DNA from: Endothia cerciana
Taxonomy: Eukaryota; Ascomycota; Sordariomycetes; Diaporthales; Cryphonectriaceae
Length of the DNA: 64,000 nucleotides
Assembly: GCA_026119935.1 (NCBI GenBank)
Contig: JALRMH010000006.1
Span: 186,001-250,000 of the forward strand
Reading direction: 5' to 3'
How positions within the stretch are numbered: position 1 is the first letter of the stretch; the number at the start of each line of letters is the position of its first letter. The position numbers were made by a program, and so were the translations under genes. Below the pieces are notes generated by a model. It saw only the letters and a program-made list of their open reading frames with translations, ran no database searches and was not told the origin of the DNA. Below are positions 37,001-47,991 of this stretch, piece after piece.

Positions 37001-40000
37001 ATGTGGCAGAATGACGGTTTGGAATCTCAGATAAGTAAAAATAAACGAAGACTTGCCTGCGGATGCGAGCTGTGCGATTCGGCGGCCTGGACGTGCAAAG
37101 AGTCGGATCTCCGGGACGTCTATAACGTTGAGGATGCTGATGTTGTGTAACGGGATACCTGTAGTTTGAAAACTTCTGAGTCAAATATGGTCTAGCAAAG
37201 GCATTGTAGGGGGGTCCTGTACGTACCTTTTGGGACGCCAGTCGTCCCCGACGTGAACACCAGATAAACAATGTCCTCGGTCCGAGTCTCAGTGTCCAGT
37301 GGACCCGAATCTGAGCCTTTAGAGCCTTCTATGAACTCGTCAACAATGATGACAATATCATTCTGACCGGCACTGCCGGCTTTCTTGTAGTCGATGGCCG
37401 ATAGACACGCCCGATTAGCAGACAAGAAGATGGAGGCCCCGCTCGTCTCAACGATGGCTTCTATCCGCTTTGCAGGCAGCGCGACATCGAGGGGACAGCA
37501 GATCCCGCCTGCCTTGATGATAGCCACGACGCCCACGATCCAGTGCACCGAGCGATCCGTCAGGACACCTACAACGCGCTCCTCGGGAGACTTGCCCTGT
37601 AGATGAGCCAGTAACCGCCTGGCGAGCCTGTTTGAAGCCTTATCCAGTTCTCGATACGTCATCGCGCCGTGCTGCTCCGACTCCATGGCGCATATATCGG
37701 GCCATTTGGCAGCGGCAGCGTCGAGCGCCGCCTTGAGAGTCCCAGGCCCGTTATACGGCCCAATGGCAGCAAGGTTGCTGATCAGCGCGGCCCTCTCGTC
37801 TTTCTCAAGCAGCTTTCCTCGCACGTCATGGACGTACGCGTTGGACGGATCTATGAACTCCCTCAGTGCGTTCCGAAAGTGTAGCAATAGTCGGCGTATC
37901 CCTGCGGGTGCGAAACGCGCGCCGTCGAAGAGGAGCCTGGCTTGCAGTCTTTCGGCGTCGTCCCGCTCGATCAACAGGGAGAGCCCAAACTCTAACATCA
38001 AGTCCTGGTGGTTGATGATCCAGGACCCGTGCATTGGCGGTACGTCGTATTCGGTGGCGACAATTGTCTTGATGAGAGCCAGTCAGCATCTTTCCTCCAT
38101 TCAGGCTAGGGTGAAATTGATACTTTGCCAAGTGCTAAAAGCCAGGCATGGTTGTAGTGATGGGAAGAAATATTCCACGTTTCGAGGCTTTTGGCGTGGC
38201 TCAGGGGGAACAAAATCAATGGCAGCAAGTAAAGACTCACCTGCATAGCGTTGCTAATGCTCTCGCCACTCACCGCGGTCATAGCCTCTGCAGCAGACCA
38301 CTGATACTCGACCATATTCATCAGATCCCCGCAGACAGCGGTCACACAGTCCGCGATTGTCTGTTTATCGTTGCCGAACTGGATGGTGAACGGCACCGTA
38401 TTGAGGAGCGGGCCGACAACCCTCTCCACGTCTGGCACAGCCTGCGTGGAGAGATTGCGGCCGGACAAGACAGTGCCGAATGCCACATGATCTGAGAAGG
38501 TGTAGTTGGATAGCACCAAGCCCCAGGCCGCGTATATTAGGGACGAGGGGATTGCGCGGAAACACCAGCCTGCTCGGTCCAGACTGTTTGTGTCGAGATC
38601 GAGCGGCATTGTCAAGTTGCTCATCCAGTCCGATGAGGCTGGAACTTCGCTGGGTGGCGGCTTGGGAAGATTCAATGTAGGGAAGGCAGTCTTGTTTTCC
38701 AAGAACGCCTTAGTCCAGAAGGCCACGCCTAGCGGATCTTTCTCTCGCTGCTTCTGTGCCAGCGCAACGGGCACAAACTGAGTTGGAGGTACAGATGGGA
38801 TCTCAACGTCGCTGCTCAGCGCGGTTTGTACCTCGTTGAATATAATGCTGAGTGACCATCCGTCTACCTGGGCATGGTGTACCGAGATCAGTAGCGTCGA
38901 GCTCGTTCCTGGCACGGTGATCAGGCGTAGCGCGTTCACAGGCTGGAAGTTCTCAGACAGCTCGTCGGCCGCCACGAGACGCCTGTGTATCTCGAGCGAG
39001 CGCGCACGAATGACGGCGTCCAGCTGGTCTGACGTTGTCTGCTCGTCGTGCCAATCCAGCTCCAGTTCAGGCTGGATCTTCTGCTGCCCATCGTTCAGCG
39101 CGAACACGGTGCGGAAGACGGCGTGGCGTTGCAGCACTTGATGCCACGCCCCTCGCAGTCTGGCAACGTCTGGGAGGGTTCCTGGGTGAAGCGGCATGCG
39201 GATGTGGAAGACCATGTAATTGAGACCCGGCAATCTTAGACTCCCTTGGACCATCTTAATCTGGAGACTTGACATTGGTCCGGTGAATGCCGACTCCAGA
39301 TACTCATTGTCGTTCTCATCGCCACACTCTTCAGGTTCCTCCTGCAGAGACGCGCACACGGCAGCAAGGTTCGGAAGACCAAATAGGGCTTTCAGGCCGA
39401 TAGTCAGGTGCCTTTTTCGCAGATAAGATATCACTTTCACTGCCGCTAGAGAATTCCCACCCAGTTTCCAGAAGGAATTATCTTCTGTAATGTGGGAGAG
39501 TGGGAGCGACGTTGCGGCCGCCACGGCTGCTTTGAGCGTATCCATTTTCGAGGGCCTGTCACTACCAGACTCTCCATCTTTTTTTTCGTTCTCTGCCTCC
39601 AGGGCAGTCTCACTGGCTTCGTACTCCAGCAGCCGCTGCAACGCGCGGTTATCAGCTTTGCCATTCGCCGTCAATGGAAGGGTCTCCACAGCTCGTATCT
39701 GATCTGGCACCAGGTAGTTGTCGTATTGGGCTGACAGCGACTGGCGGAGCGCCAGCACATCCACGGCTTGCGGCGTGACAAAGGCCATCAACTGTTTCTG
39801 GTATAACAGAGCGGTAGCAGTCGACGCTCCTCCTGCGAGAAGCATGGGAATGACCTGCGATTCGAGGTTGACTAGGAAACCGCGGTTCTTGACCAGGCTA
39901 TCCGCACGCCCGGCAAACTCGAGACCCTGATCGGTCCTCCGTGCGAAATCACCCGTCCTGTAGATCCTCTCGCCGCGCCAGAGTGTGAACTTCTGCGCAG

Positions 40001-41123
40001 TGAGCGCCTCGTTCTTGTAGTAGCCCAGCGCGAGCCCGGGCCCTGTGATGCACATCTCGCCGTAATTGTTAGACTCTGCGTCGCCATCCAGAAGAAGCAC
40101 GCGCGTATTTGCCATAGCTCTTCCGAGTGTGATGGGTTTCGACGGGACGAGACGGCCGATGAGCGACATAATGGTGGTCTCGGTCAGCCCGTACCCGTTG
40201 TAAATATTCCGATTCGGCGCCCACCACTTCCGCACCAGCGAAGCGGGAGGAGCCTCGCCACCCAGAATTATGGTCCTGACATTGGTACAGGTCATCTCCG
40301 GCTCACCCAGGGCCGCCAGGACTGACGGCGTAGCGACGAGGATGGTCGAGCGGCCTGCGCAGTCCAGGAGATCGTTAGCGCTCGACACAATTATCTGGGC
40401 GCCGCTGCACAGCGCCGAGAAGATGACGCCCACACTCGCGTCGAATCCGGGCGAAAAAATCAGCAAAATCTTGTCGTCTGGCGTGGCGTTACAGTTGAAT
40501 GGTGTCTCGTCATCGCCCTGCTGTACGTAGTGCAACAGAGCCGAGTGCGGGATCATGACGCCCTTGGGTGTGGAAGTCGTCCCAGAGGTAAAGATCATGT
40601 ACGCCAGATCAGCCGGACGTATTCTTGACTGAGGGAGGCCCTGCTCGACTGGAAATTTTGGTGACCCTGTCTCTGGAGTGGCGGGTTCGAACGTGTCTTC
40701 TATTTCCGCGCAGGACACCACGTCGTGTTGTGGATACGAGTCGGTGCCCAGGTTCACCAGGACGCGTGCCGAGACTGTTTCCAGTGTCCAGGATATCCGC
40801 TCCGTACTCCATGCGTCAATGTCGACAGGCACGTAACAGGCGCCCGCCTTCAGGACGCCGAGAAAGCATACCACCATCTCAATGCTCCGCGTTGCCAGGA
40901 CAGGGACAAAGTCCCCTGGCAGCACCTGTCTCTTCAGCAAAATCCAAGCTATGCGGGACGCCGCATCGTCGATTTGCCTATACGATACCGTCCGGGACCC
41001 GATGGAGATGGCTGCATGGTCGGGCTGCTCACGGACCCGCCGTTGGATGAGGTCGAGGACGGACCTGGGTTCTTTGTCGACCTCCATGAGTTCCGGGGCA
41101 TCGGTGATGGATGTGTTTGTCAT
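34012..41123 (-). CDS. Two-module NRPS, A-T-C-A-T-C (diketopiperazine-synthetase architecture)
   Basis: Exons 41123-38241, 38067-37227, 37158-37057, 36927-36668 and 36522-34012 give 2198 residues. A1 has FTSGTTSTPKGV, GYGLTET, YRTGDF and the core lysine NGKADNR. T1 is LGGNSL (Ser558). C1 is HHAQVDG (His749-Asp754). A2 spans four exons and has FTSGTTGVPKG, GFDIALVD, YGPSECGP, YRTGDL and NNKADR. T2 is LGGNS (Ser1635). C2 has HHIVTDR (1844-1850), with Arg replacing the usual Gly. There is no TE, epimerase or methyltransferase domain. The arrangement equals that of fungal cyclodipeptide makers (FtmA, RoqA), in which the last C domain closes the ring. Hand-aligned pocket residues are DAGSIGGIM (A1) and DIVSSAVPI (A2); the substrates are unknown to me. 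Intron 36928-37056 uses a GC donor. It is divergent from the MFS gene. Confidence 0.9.
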
Positions 41124-41770
41124 GTTTCTTACACTACACCGCAGTAAATGGTTGATGCTGAGTGATAGGTAGCAGGAACATCAGGCATTCGTTCTATCTA
41201 GTTTGATCACACTTCAACTTTCTTTCTTATTTGTTTTCCCTGTGTCAGAGGCGTGGTACTGTGATAGAGATACACCATGCGACAGTTTCTAATACTTTTA
41301 TAAAGATATGCGTCTAAGAGGTACAAAGAACAGGGGGTGATTGTACAATACGAGGTGCGTATGGCCGGCCATTATCCGCATCAGCTTCACATTAGTTGTG
41401 CTGAAGTGCAGACAGGGCTTAAGCGCCGATAGGTCGGTCAGCCTATGGATCATAACCGTGGCTCACATGCACATTCGACATCCTCCTCCTTCCCCCTTTC
41501 CTTCCCCTCTGATCAATTCGTATGTATTGCTGACGGGATTTGAACCCACCCGTTTCCATCCGTTCGTAACCACCTATGCCTTTTTTCCCCCGCCCGGCCG
41601 TCAGCCTTTCCGCGCCTTTTTTCCTCCTTCCCGGTCTCCCACTTTCTACTCCCGTTCTTTATCTAAGAACAGTCTAGTGAGTTGAAACCATAGCGTTCAG
41701 CTCTACTGTGGTGTGGGTGTTTTCTGATCCCTCAAAAGTAAATCTATTTCCAAAACTACCGTGAACAGAG
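41124..41770. promoter_or_regulatory. Divergent promoter region, NRPS and MFS transporter
   Basis: A 647-bp region between two start codons pointing away from each other. It contains long CT-rich runs next to the transporter gene and a short tRNA-T-arm-like sequence at about 41528-41550. No copy of the 13-bp element found in two other cluster promoters is visible. Confidence 0.6.
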
Positions 41771-43686
41771 ATGGCAGACACTGAGGCGCAGCGGCCAAGC
41801 ATTGCGCCCGCCACTGAGTCGCTGCCACACCACCTCGATGGCGAGAAATCAGCATTGGCTGCTGCGCCCGTGCAATCAGTTAGACCGGAGGAGACCAGCT
41901 CACCCAATGGCGAGTGGAAGGCATCGCGACGGACCAGCTTGGTGTTTGCTTCTCTCTGCGTCTTGGGTTTAATGTCAGCGCTGGACGGCACGTCCATTGG
42001 CGTTGCCCTGCCTGTAAGTAGTCCCAGCCCCTACCGCCAATTGTTCACCCGTGTATATGAACATTGGTCTCACAAAACCTTAGACCATGGCCGATGCGCT
42101 GCACATGTCCGCCATCGAAAGTTGGTGGGCAGGCACAGCCTTCCTGCTCAGCTCGACCGTATTCCAGCCGAACTGGGTGTCTTTCTCCAGCATCTTCGGG
42201 CGGCGCAACCTGTTCCTTCTGTCGGTCGCCTTCTTCTTCGCTGGTGCGGTGGTCTGCAGCGTCGCTCGGAGTCCCACAATGCTTCTGGTCGGCCGCACGG
42301 TCCAGGGAACCGGCGCCGGCGGCATCATGGCCATTAACGAGGTCCTGGTCACGGACCTGATCCCACTGCGCTATCGCGGTGATTACTATGGCATCATTAA
42401 TGCCGTCTGGACTCTGGGATCTGTGGCGGGTCCAGTCCTGGGAGGAGGTTTTGCGGGTAATCCGCACGCCACTTGGGTGCGTCTCTGAATTAGACTTGCA
42501 TGTTCATCTGTAACTTTGTGAATTCGTACGGACCGCGGGCTAACCATTATTTTGTGTCTGCAAACAGCGCTGGGTGTTCTATATCAACTTTCCCTTCATC
42601 GGTGTGGGGACTATCTTTATAATCCTGTTCATGCGCCTGCGCTTTGTGCCCACGTCGCTTGTCCAGAAGCTGCGCTCTATCGACTGGGCCGGCAGTTTTT
42701 TGCTCATCGCTAGCTCCACAGCATTCCTGCTCGGCCTTACTTGGGGCGGCGTCCAGTACGCATGGGGCGCATACCAAACCCTGGTGCCGTTGCTCCTCGG
42801 CATCGCTGGCTGCGCGGCCTTCGTCGCGTATGAGGGCTACGCAGCGTCCAACCCCATCATCCCGCTTGTGCTCTTCCGAAACAGCACCACGGTCGTCTCC
42901 TTTATCGCCACGATCCCCGCGGGCCTGATCCTCTGGTGTCTCTTATATTATATGCCGTTGTACTTCCAGGCTGTACATGGCTACACTCCGGTCATCTCGG
43001 GCGTAGCCCTGTTCCCCCTCACATTCACTATCGCGCCGGCGGCTATCTTTTGCGGCACCATGATCACCAAGACAGGGCAGTACCGGTGGGCGACGTGGAG
43101 CGGCTGGGCGTTGAGTGCGCTAGGACTCGGCCTCTTTTGCATCCTCGACGTCGGCACCAGCATCCCCGGGTGGATCTTTATCACCCTGGTGCCGGGGATT
43201 GGGCTCGGCTTCCTGCTGCCGGGGCTGGCGACGGCGATCCAGGCCAGCGTGTCCAGCGGCCACGTCGCCATGGCTATCGCCATGTTCAGCTTCTTCCGCG
43301 CCATGGGCCAGGCCCTGGGTGTCGCCATCGGAGGCGTCATCTTCCAGAACCGCATATACGACAACCTGCTGGCATATCCCAGCCTGGCGCCGCACGCCGC
43401 CGAGTACACTGCCGACTCGTCGGCGCTCGTGCGCATCATCCAGGACATGTCAGACGGTCCCGACAAACATGACTTGAAGAAGGCGTACGCGGACAGTCTG
43501 CGCATTGTCTGGGCCGCGTGCTGTGCCATTAGCGGTCTGGGGTTGTTGGTCAGTCTTCCGACGCGCCACTATAGCTTGGACCAGGTCTTGAATACGAAGC
43601 AGGGCGTCATTGAGGATAAAAAGGCCGGCAGTATTAATGGTGCTGATGCAAGCTCTTCTCTTGAAAGCAATTTGAGAACTGGATAA
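41771..43686 (+). CDS. MFS efflux transporter (drug:H+ antiporter type)
   Basis: Exons 41771-42013, 42084-42476 and 42568-43686 give 584 residues. After a polar N-terminus of about 55 residues, the protein is a chain of hydrophobic helices with the DHA signatures. A D-rich first helix (LDGTSIGVALP) comes first, then a motif A region around FGRRNLFLLSV and RTVQGTGAGGI. The antiporter motif C is GSVAGPVLGGGF, followed at the next exon by RWVFYINFPF, characteristic of 14-helix (DHA2-like) fungal transporters. It is expected in the plasma membrane or vesicles, exporting the cluster product and possibly giving self-protection. Introns are 70 and 91 bp with consensus ends. It shares its promoter region with the NRPS and ends 275 bp from the end of the next P450 gene. 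Confidence 0.9.
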
Positions 43687-43961
43687 GAGGTGGAGACTTG
43701 GTTCGGTACGAATTTATCAATGGTTCTTGCCATCCCAACTTAATATTCAGCCTCTGAAAAGGAGTCTCCGTAGAACTCATTATATAGACTATCTAAAGTT
43801 GTACTAGATTATGGATTTTAAGCCTTCTAAGAATCTAGTACTGTCACCCCTTATTTGCGGCCATTTCCAATATCTTAGGCCGTTTGAAGGAAAGTACCTT
43901 AATTTAATCATGAGGTTTGTGTTCTACTGTTAATGAATTAACAAGGTCTCGCTATGTGTTT

Positions 43962-46152
43962 CTACTCCAGTACTCTCTTAGTTAGCCGGACCGTGACGTC
44001 CGCCATAGGAACCCAGCTCGTCTCATCTGTCTCGTAGCTACTCTGGCCCTTCCGTCCCTTTATAATGCTAACGTCGTATTGATGCAGCAGATGCACCAGA
44101 ATCGCCTTGGCCATGTGAGCGCCAAGATATTGGCCTGGACACTTGCGGCCGCCGAACCCGAAGACGACAAGGTTGTATCGAAGCTGCAAAATGAAGCAGT
44201 TAGTCGTGTTAGGTCTAGGTAATTGGGTTCATTGCAATGCTCAAGGGTCTCATTCGAAAGAAGAAGTGCATCAGTGAAAGACGAAAGCGGGATGGATTAG
44301 GCATAAATACCACGTACATCTGATGGCTTGATGCTCTTGAACCGCGACGGGTCGAAGTCCTCGCTGTTTGTGCCCCAGAATGGATTGCGCACATTGATGG
44401 CATGAACATCAACCAGCACCATAGTCTATTTAGGGATGTTGCAGTCAGCATCAAAATGCCGTATATGTAGCATGCTGACAAGTGGTTATGACCGGTACAT
44501 GGGTGGATACTCACGTTTGGTTTCACCAGAACACCGTCAAAGTTTTTGATTGAAGGAGCGCTCTCGCCAGCAGTGAACACTGTGGCGACGGCAGACGAGT
44601 GGTTAGATTTCATATTCCTCATGATTCTCAAGTCTTTGAACACAAAAGAAGACATAGATGGGGTGATAGACTGCAGGTGATAAGCGCCGGGGATTGACTT
44701 ACTTAGAGGTGGGCGAAGACGTAGCGATTCCTGAAAGCAGCGGTGGACGTGGGTGTCACTCTTGGCAAGGTACTCGTGCAACCTATCCCAGTTCTCGCCC
44801 ATCTCGTGTAGCAGCTCTCGTCTTGCATCTGGGTTGTCAGCAACGAGCGTTATAAGCCAAGTTACGACGTGCGTGGTCACATCGAGGTTGGTCATGAGCA
44901 TCTCGTCTAGTGTATGCATGAGCTGTCATCAAGAAGAGTCAGTCAAATAGATCAAGACAGCACGCACGCACGCACACCACTCCACTTCCTCTCCCAGCGT
45001 ATCCCGATGAGAAAGCACGTACATTGTCCATGGTGATATCCCCCGCCTCATATGCATCCCAATACAAAAGAATGGGTGCACCGGTCCCTCGAGCCCGGCG
45101 ATCCCGGATGATGCGCTCGTTGTATCTGCGCCACTCCGTCGTGAAGTCTTCGAGAAGCCTGAATGCCTTACGATCCAACCAGCTACCCGATTTATAACGG
45201 TAAGGACCGCCGATGAATAAGTATGGCGCCAACCCGAGCCGCTTCTCGGCTAGAGCCCACAGATCAGCTTCCTCTGTCTGCGTCATGGTCCCGTAAATGA
45301 CGCTTGCCGTGAGGAAGAAAGGGTACTTTTGGAATGCCGGAACGATGGGGAAGCTGAAGGTCTGCTGACCGCTGTTCTTCTCCTCGGAAATGCTGGAATT
45401 GGTGCCGTTCATGGTGGCAGAGGGCAAGTTGTCTATGAATTCTCTAGCAGCACGTTCCGTAGCGTCAATGCGAGCGACGGTGGCCGAGTGCCTGAAAGCC
45501 GGGTCGAAGACCTGCCTCTTCTGCTTCCAATCATCACCTGCAAGGAGGCCTATGCAGCTGCCGAGGACTTGGCCGAGAAACCAGCCCAGGTTCGAGTACA
45601 GTGGCTTGCCGTGTTTGTCGCCGTCCGAGTGGAAGTCTCGGAGCAGCTGTGGCGTGGTGATAACACTGTCGCATGTAAGGCATCTGTTAGCACACAGCGT
45701 TTCGAATCTTTCACAGATAGCAGGCGAGGAGAGCTGTTCTGGCAGAGAAGATAGAAGAAAGAGCGTACACTTCTGGGTGTGGGCCAGCCCAGATCCGATA
45801 CACGGAACCATACTTCTTCGACCACTCCAGAGACCGGATGCGTCCATGCATGAATTTATCGATGATCTGGCCGTTTGGGAGCTGCCATTTCGGACCTGAG
45901 ATGGGTTTTCCGCCGGAGACTGTGCCTGGGTTGAAAATTGCAAGAGGGTAATGGATTATTATCTGGAGTCTCAATCAGCCTCGCTCATGACTGCCTCAGC
46001 AGAAACGGTGGGGTAAGATATGCTGCACATACCTCGAGAATGAACACCCCGAAGAATCGAATAACTATATACAAAGCGATTGAAGAAAGTGCAAGGAGAG
46101 CCCACCCCGGCAGAATGATGAGGTTTTGCGGCAAAAGATCTTGGTTCTCCAT
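43962..46152 (-). CDS. Cytochrome P450 monooxygenase 1
   Basis: Seven exons: 46152-46033, 45962-45769, 45665-45023, 44922-44703, 44579-44515, 44425-44318 and 44183-43962, giving 523 residues. The N-terminal 40 residues hold a membrane anchor (ALLALSSIALYIVIRFFGVF). The oxygen-binding I-helix reads TNLDVTTHVVTW, lacking the usual Ala-Gly before the acidic-Thr pair. The K-helix is ESLRLRPP, and the haem loop is FGFGGRKCPGQ with the Cys ligand. All pieces join in frame, so it looks intact. It is an ER-membrane enzyme needing a P450 reductase and should oxidise a cluster intermediate. The 5' end faces the dioxygenase-like gene across a 615-bp divergent promoter. Confidence 0.88.
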
Positions 46153-46767
46153 GATCGCCGTTAGGGCTTGAGGGCTTGAGTGATTCAATGCCCAAAGACG
46201 GCTCAGAAAATGTATAAGCACTTCTCCACAACCTGATTATGGTCAATCTGTGCAAGGCTCAGCCCGGCAGCAGAACCAAGGTGAACCTTGAGCTACCCTA
46301 TATCTATTGCGTAAAGAAGATGAAGGCTACTCCTGATCAATGATGTGCAGAATTGATCGAGGTGTGCCTCGGCCCGCCCAAGGCTCCAACATCAGCTGAG
46401 CGGTAAAACCTCATATCACCCCTGTAGATACTAAATCACGAATAGTCCCATCACTGTGCCTCCCGCAAAGCCACTAGAGATACCATCGGAAGGATTGAAT
46501 CCACCGGTGATTATCGACAAGCCCGCGGCGCTTATAGTTGAATTTCTGAATGCGATTCAAGTGTTTCCCATCGTACCACTAAATACATGCTCCTATACCG
46601 CACAACAGACTCCGTAGGAAGGATGTCCATCCCTGACGTTCCCCTCGAGAGATTTCATCCACATTTGGGAGCGTTCTGTCAGTGGCTTGGTCCTCCTCGA
46701 TGGTTGCTTCCCTGAGATCAGACAACTAAACGCATGCAAGCACACTTGAGAGACTAGAAACATCATC
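46153..46767. promoter_or_regulatory. Divergent promoter, P450-1 and dioxygenase-like gene
   Basis: A 615-bp region between divergent starts. It contains one copy of the 13-bp element GGATTGAATCCAC at 46492-46504, also present in the P450-2/PKS promoter. Confidence 0.65.
46492..46504. promoter_or_regulatory. Shared 13-bp element, copy 1
   Basis: GGATTGAATCCAC contains the near-palindrome GGATT-G-AATCC. It is identical to the copy at 50332-50344 and is preceded in both places by ATCGGA. It is a candidate binding site for a pathway regulator. Confidence 0.4.
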
Positions 46768-47763
46768 ATGGGATTGTTATCGTGCTTTACGGGCGCTGAA
46801 AAGCGGTCTTCATCACGTCGACAACAACCACCACAGCAAGATACCTCACATGCAACCACGCCCTCGATCCGTGTCGCCGACTCCGTCGTGTACACCAAGA
46901 CGATTAACGGGCACTCGATCGCCTTCACGGACTTTGGGTTCGCCAACGATGGACCCGCCATTGTGACCTTCTCGGGCTGGAACCAAGACCACCGCGGCTG
47001 GGCCAATGTCACACCCTACCTCATGAACACGTATCGCGTCATCAGCATCTGCTTCCGCGGCCACGGGCCCAACCGCGACCCTGTTGAAGACTTCGGCTTC
47101 GAAGACCACGCCAGCGACGTCCTTGCCGTGCTGGACTCGCTGGGTGTCCAACAGTTTGTCTGTATGGCTGCATCGCACGGCTCCTGGCCCGCTATGGAGC
47201 TAGCCAACATGGTCGGCCGCCAGCGCTGCCCTGCCGTCCTGATTCTCGACCTCATCATGACGGAAGCGTCACCGGAGTTCCTAGCCGGCATGCAGGCCCT
47301 CCAGAACCCCGACACCTGGCGGCCCGCGGTGTGCGCGTTCTTCAAGGGGTGGAGCAACGGCACACCCAGCGCCAACATGCGCGAGCAGATGCTGGTCAAC
47401 GCGGGGGGCTTCGGCTACGAGACATGGTCGCGTGCCGGTCGTACCATTGAGGCGGCATATAAGACTTGGGGCTCACCGATGAAGCGCATGGAGGCACTGG
47501 CGGATCCGCCCCTCATCCACCACATCTACACGCAGCCGGCGGGCAACAGCGCCGATTACGAAAAGCTGCATGAGCGTTTCCGCCAGCTGCATCCGGAGTG
47601 GTTCTCGTTCTGCTGTGCGAGTGGCCAGACCCATGTACCGCATATTGAGCAGCCTGAGACGGTGGACCGGGCTGCGAGGGCCCTCATTGCTAAGAGTTTG
47701 GCTCGAGCTGTTGCAGTGAAAGAGGCGGTTACGTGCAATTCGTCAGAGTCGACACCAGTTTAG
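46768..47763 (+). CDS. Alpha/beta-hydrolase-fold protein resembling cofactor-free quinaldine 2,4-dioxygenase (HOD/QDO)
   Basis: A single exon of 331 residues with a polar N-terminal extension of about 35. The body follows bacterial 1H-3-hydroxy-4-oxoquin(ald)ine 2,4-dioxygenases rather than ordinary esterases. It has GWNQDHRGWANV (Trp71), FRGHGPNRDPVEDFGF, the nucleophile-elbow ASHGSW (Ser136-His137), an acid ILDLIM (Asp161), GYETWSRAGRTIEAAY, GSPMKRM, and the catalytic-type histidine in GQTHVPHIE (His289). HOD/QDO enzymes open an N-heteroaromatic ring with O2 and release CO without metal or cofactor, using a His-Asp dyad. Whether this protein does that, or is a plain hydrolase, cannot be decided from sequence. 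No signal peptide, so cytosolic. It is convergent with P450-2 (228 bp). Confidence 0.8.
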   Translation: MGLLSCFTGAEKRSSSRRQQPPQQDTSHATTPSIRVADSVVYTKTINGHSIAFTDFGFANDGPAIVTFSGWNQDHRGWANVTPYLMNTYRVISICFRGHGPNRDPVEDFGFEDHASDVLAVLDSLGVQQFVCMAASHGSWPAMELANMVGRQRCPAVLILDLIMTEASPEFLAGMQALQNPDTWRPAVCAFFKGWSNGTPSANMREQMLVNAGGFGYETWSRAGRTIEAAYKTWGSPMKRMEALADPPLIHHIYTQPAGNSADYEKLHERFRQLHPEWFSFCCASGQTHVPHIEQPETVDRAARALIAKSLARAVAVKEAVTCNSSESTPV

Positions 47764-47991
47764 TTCAGTTCTCCAGATCTGTATTTTCTCTTGCTTAAAA
47801 CTATTAATAACAATCCATTCTCATCTCTTATCACGGCAGAACTTTGCAACGAGCTGGTCCAGACGTTGTTTTATGTGCTATGCTACATCGTTCTGTTGGC
47901 TTGCATATTGGATCTCCCAGGGCGATTGAAGCCGCCCAGATTTAAGCGAGAAACTAATTGTACGTACGAGACAACCAATTGGTCGCTCCTA

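Noticed and set aside
41528..41605. A functional tRNA gene
   Set aside because: Only an acceptor-like stem and a T-arm-like sequence can be drawn; D and anticodon arms are absent.
42045..42467. Long antisense open frames within the MFS, NRPS and PKS genes
   Set aside because: They are mirror frames of GC-rich coding DNA and have no independent support.
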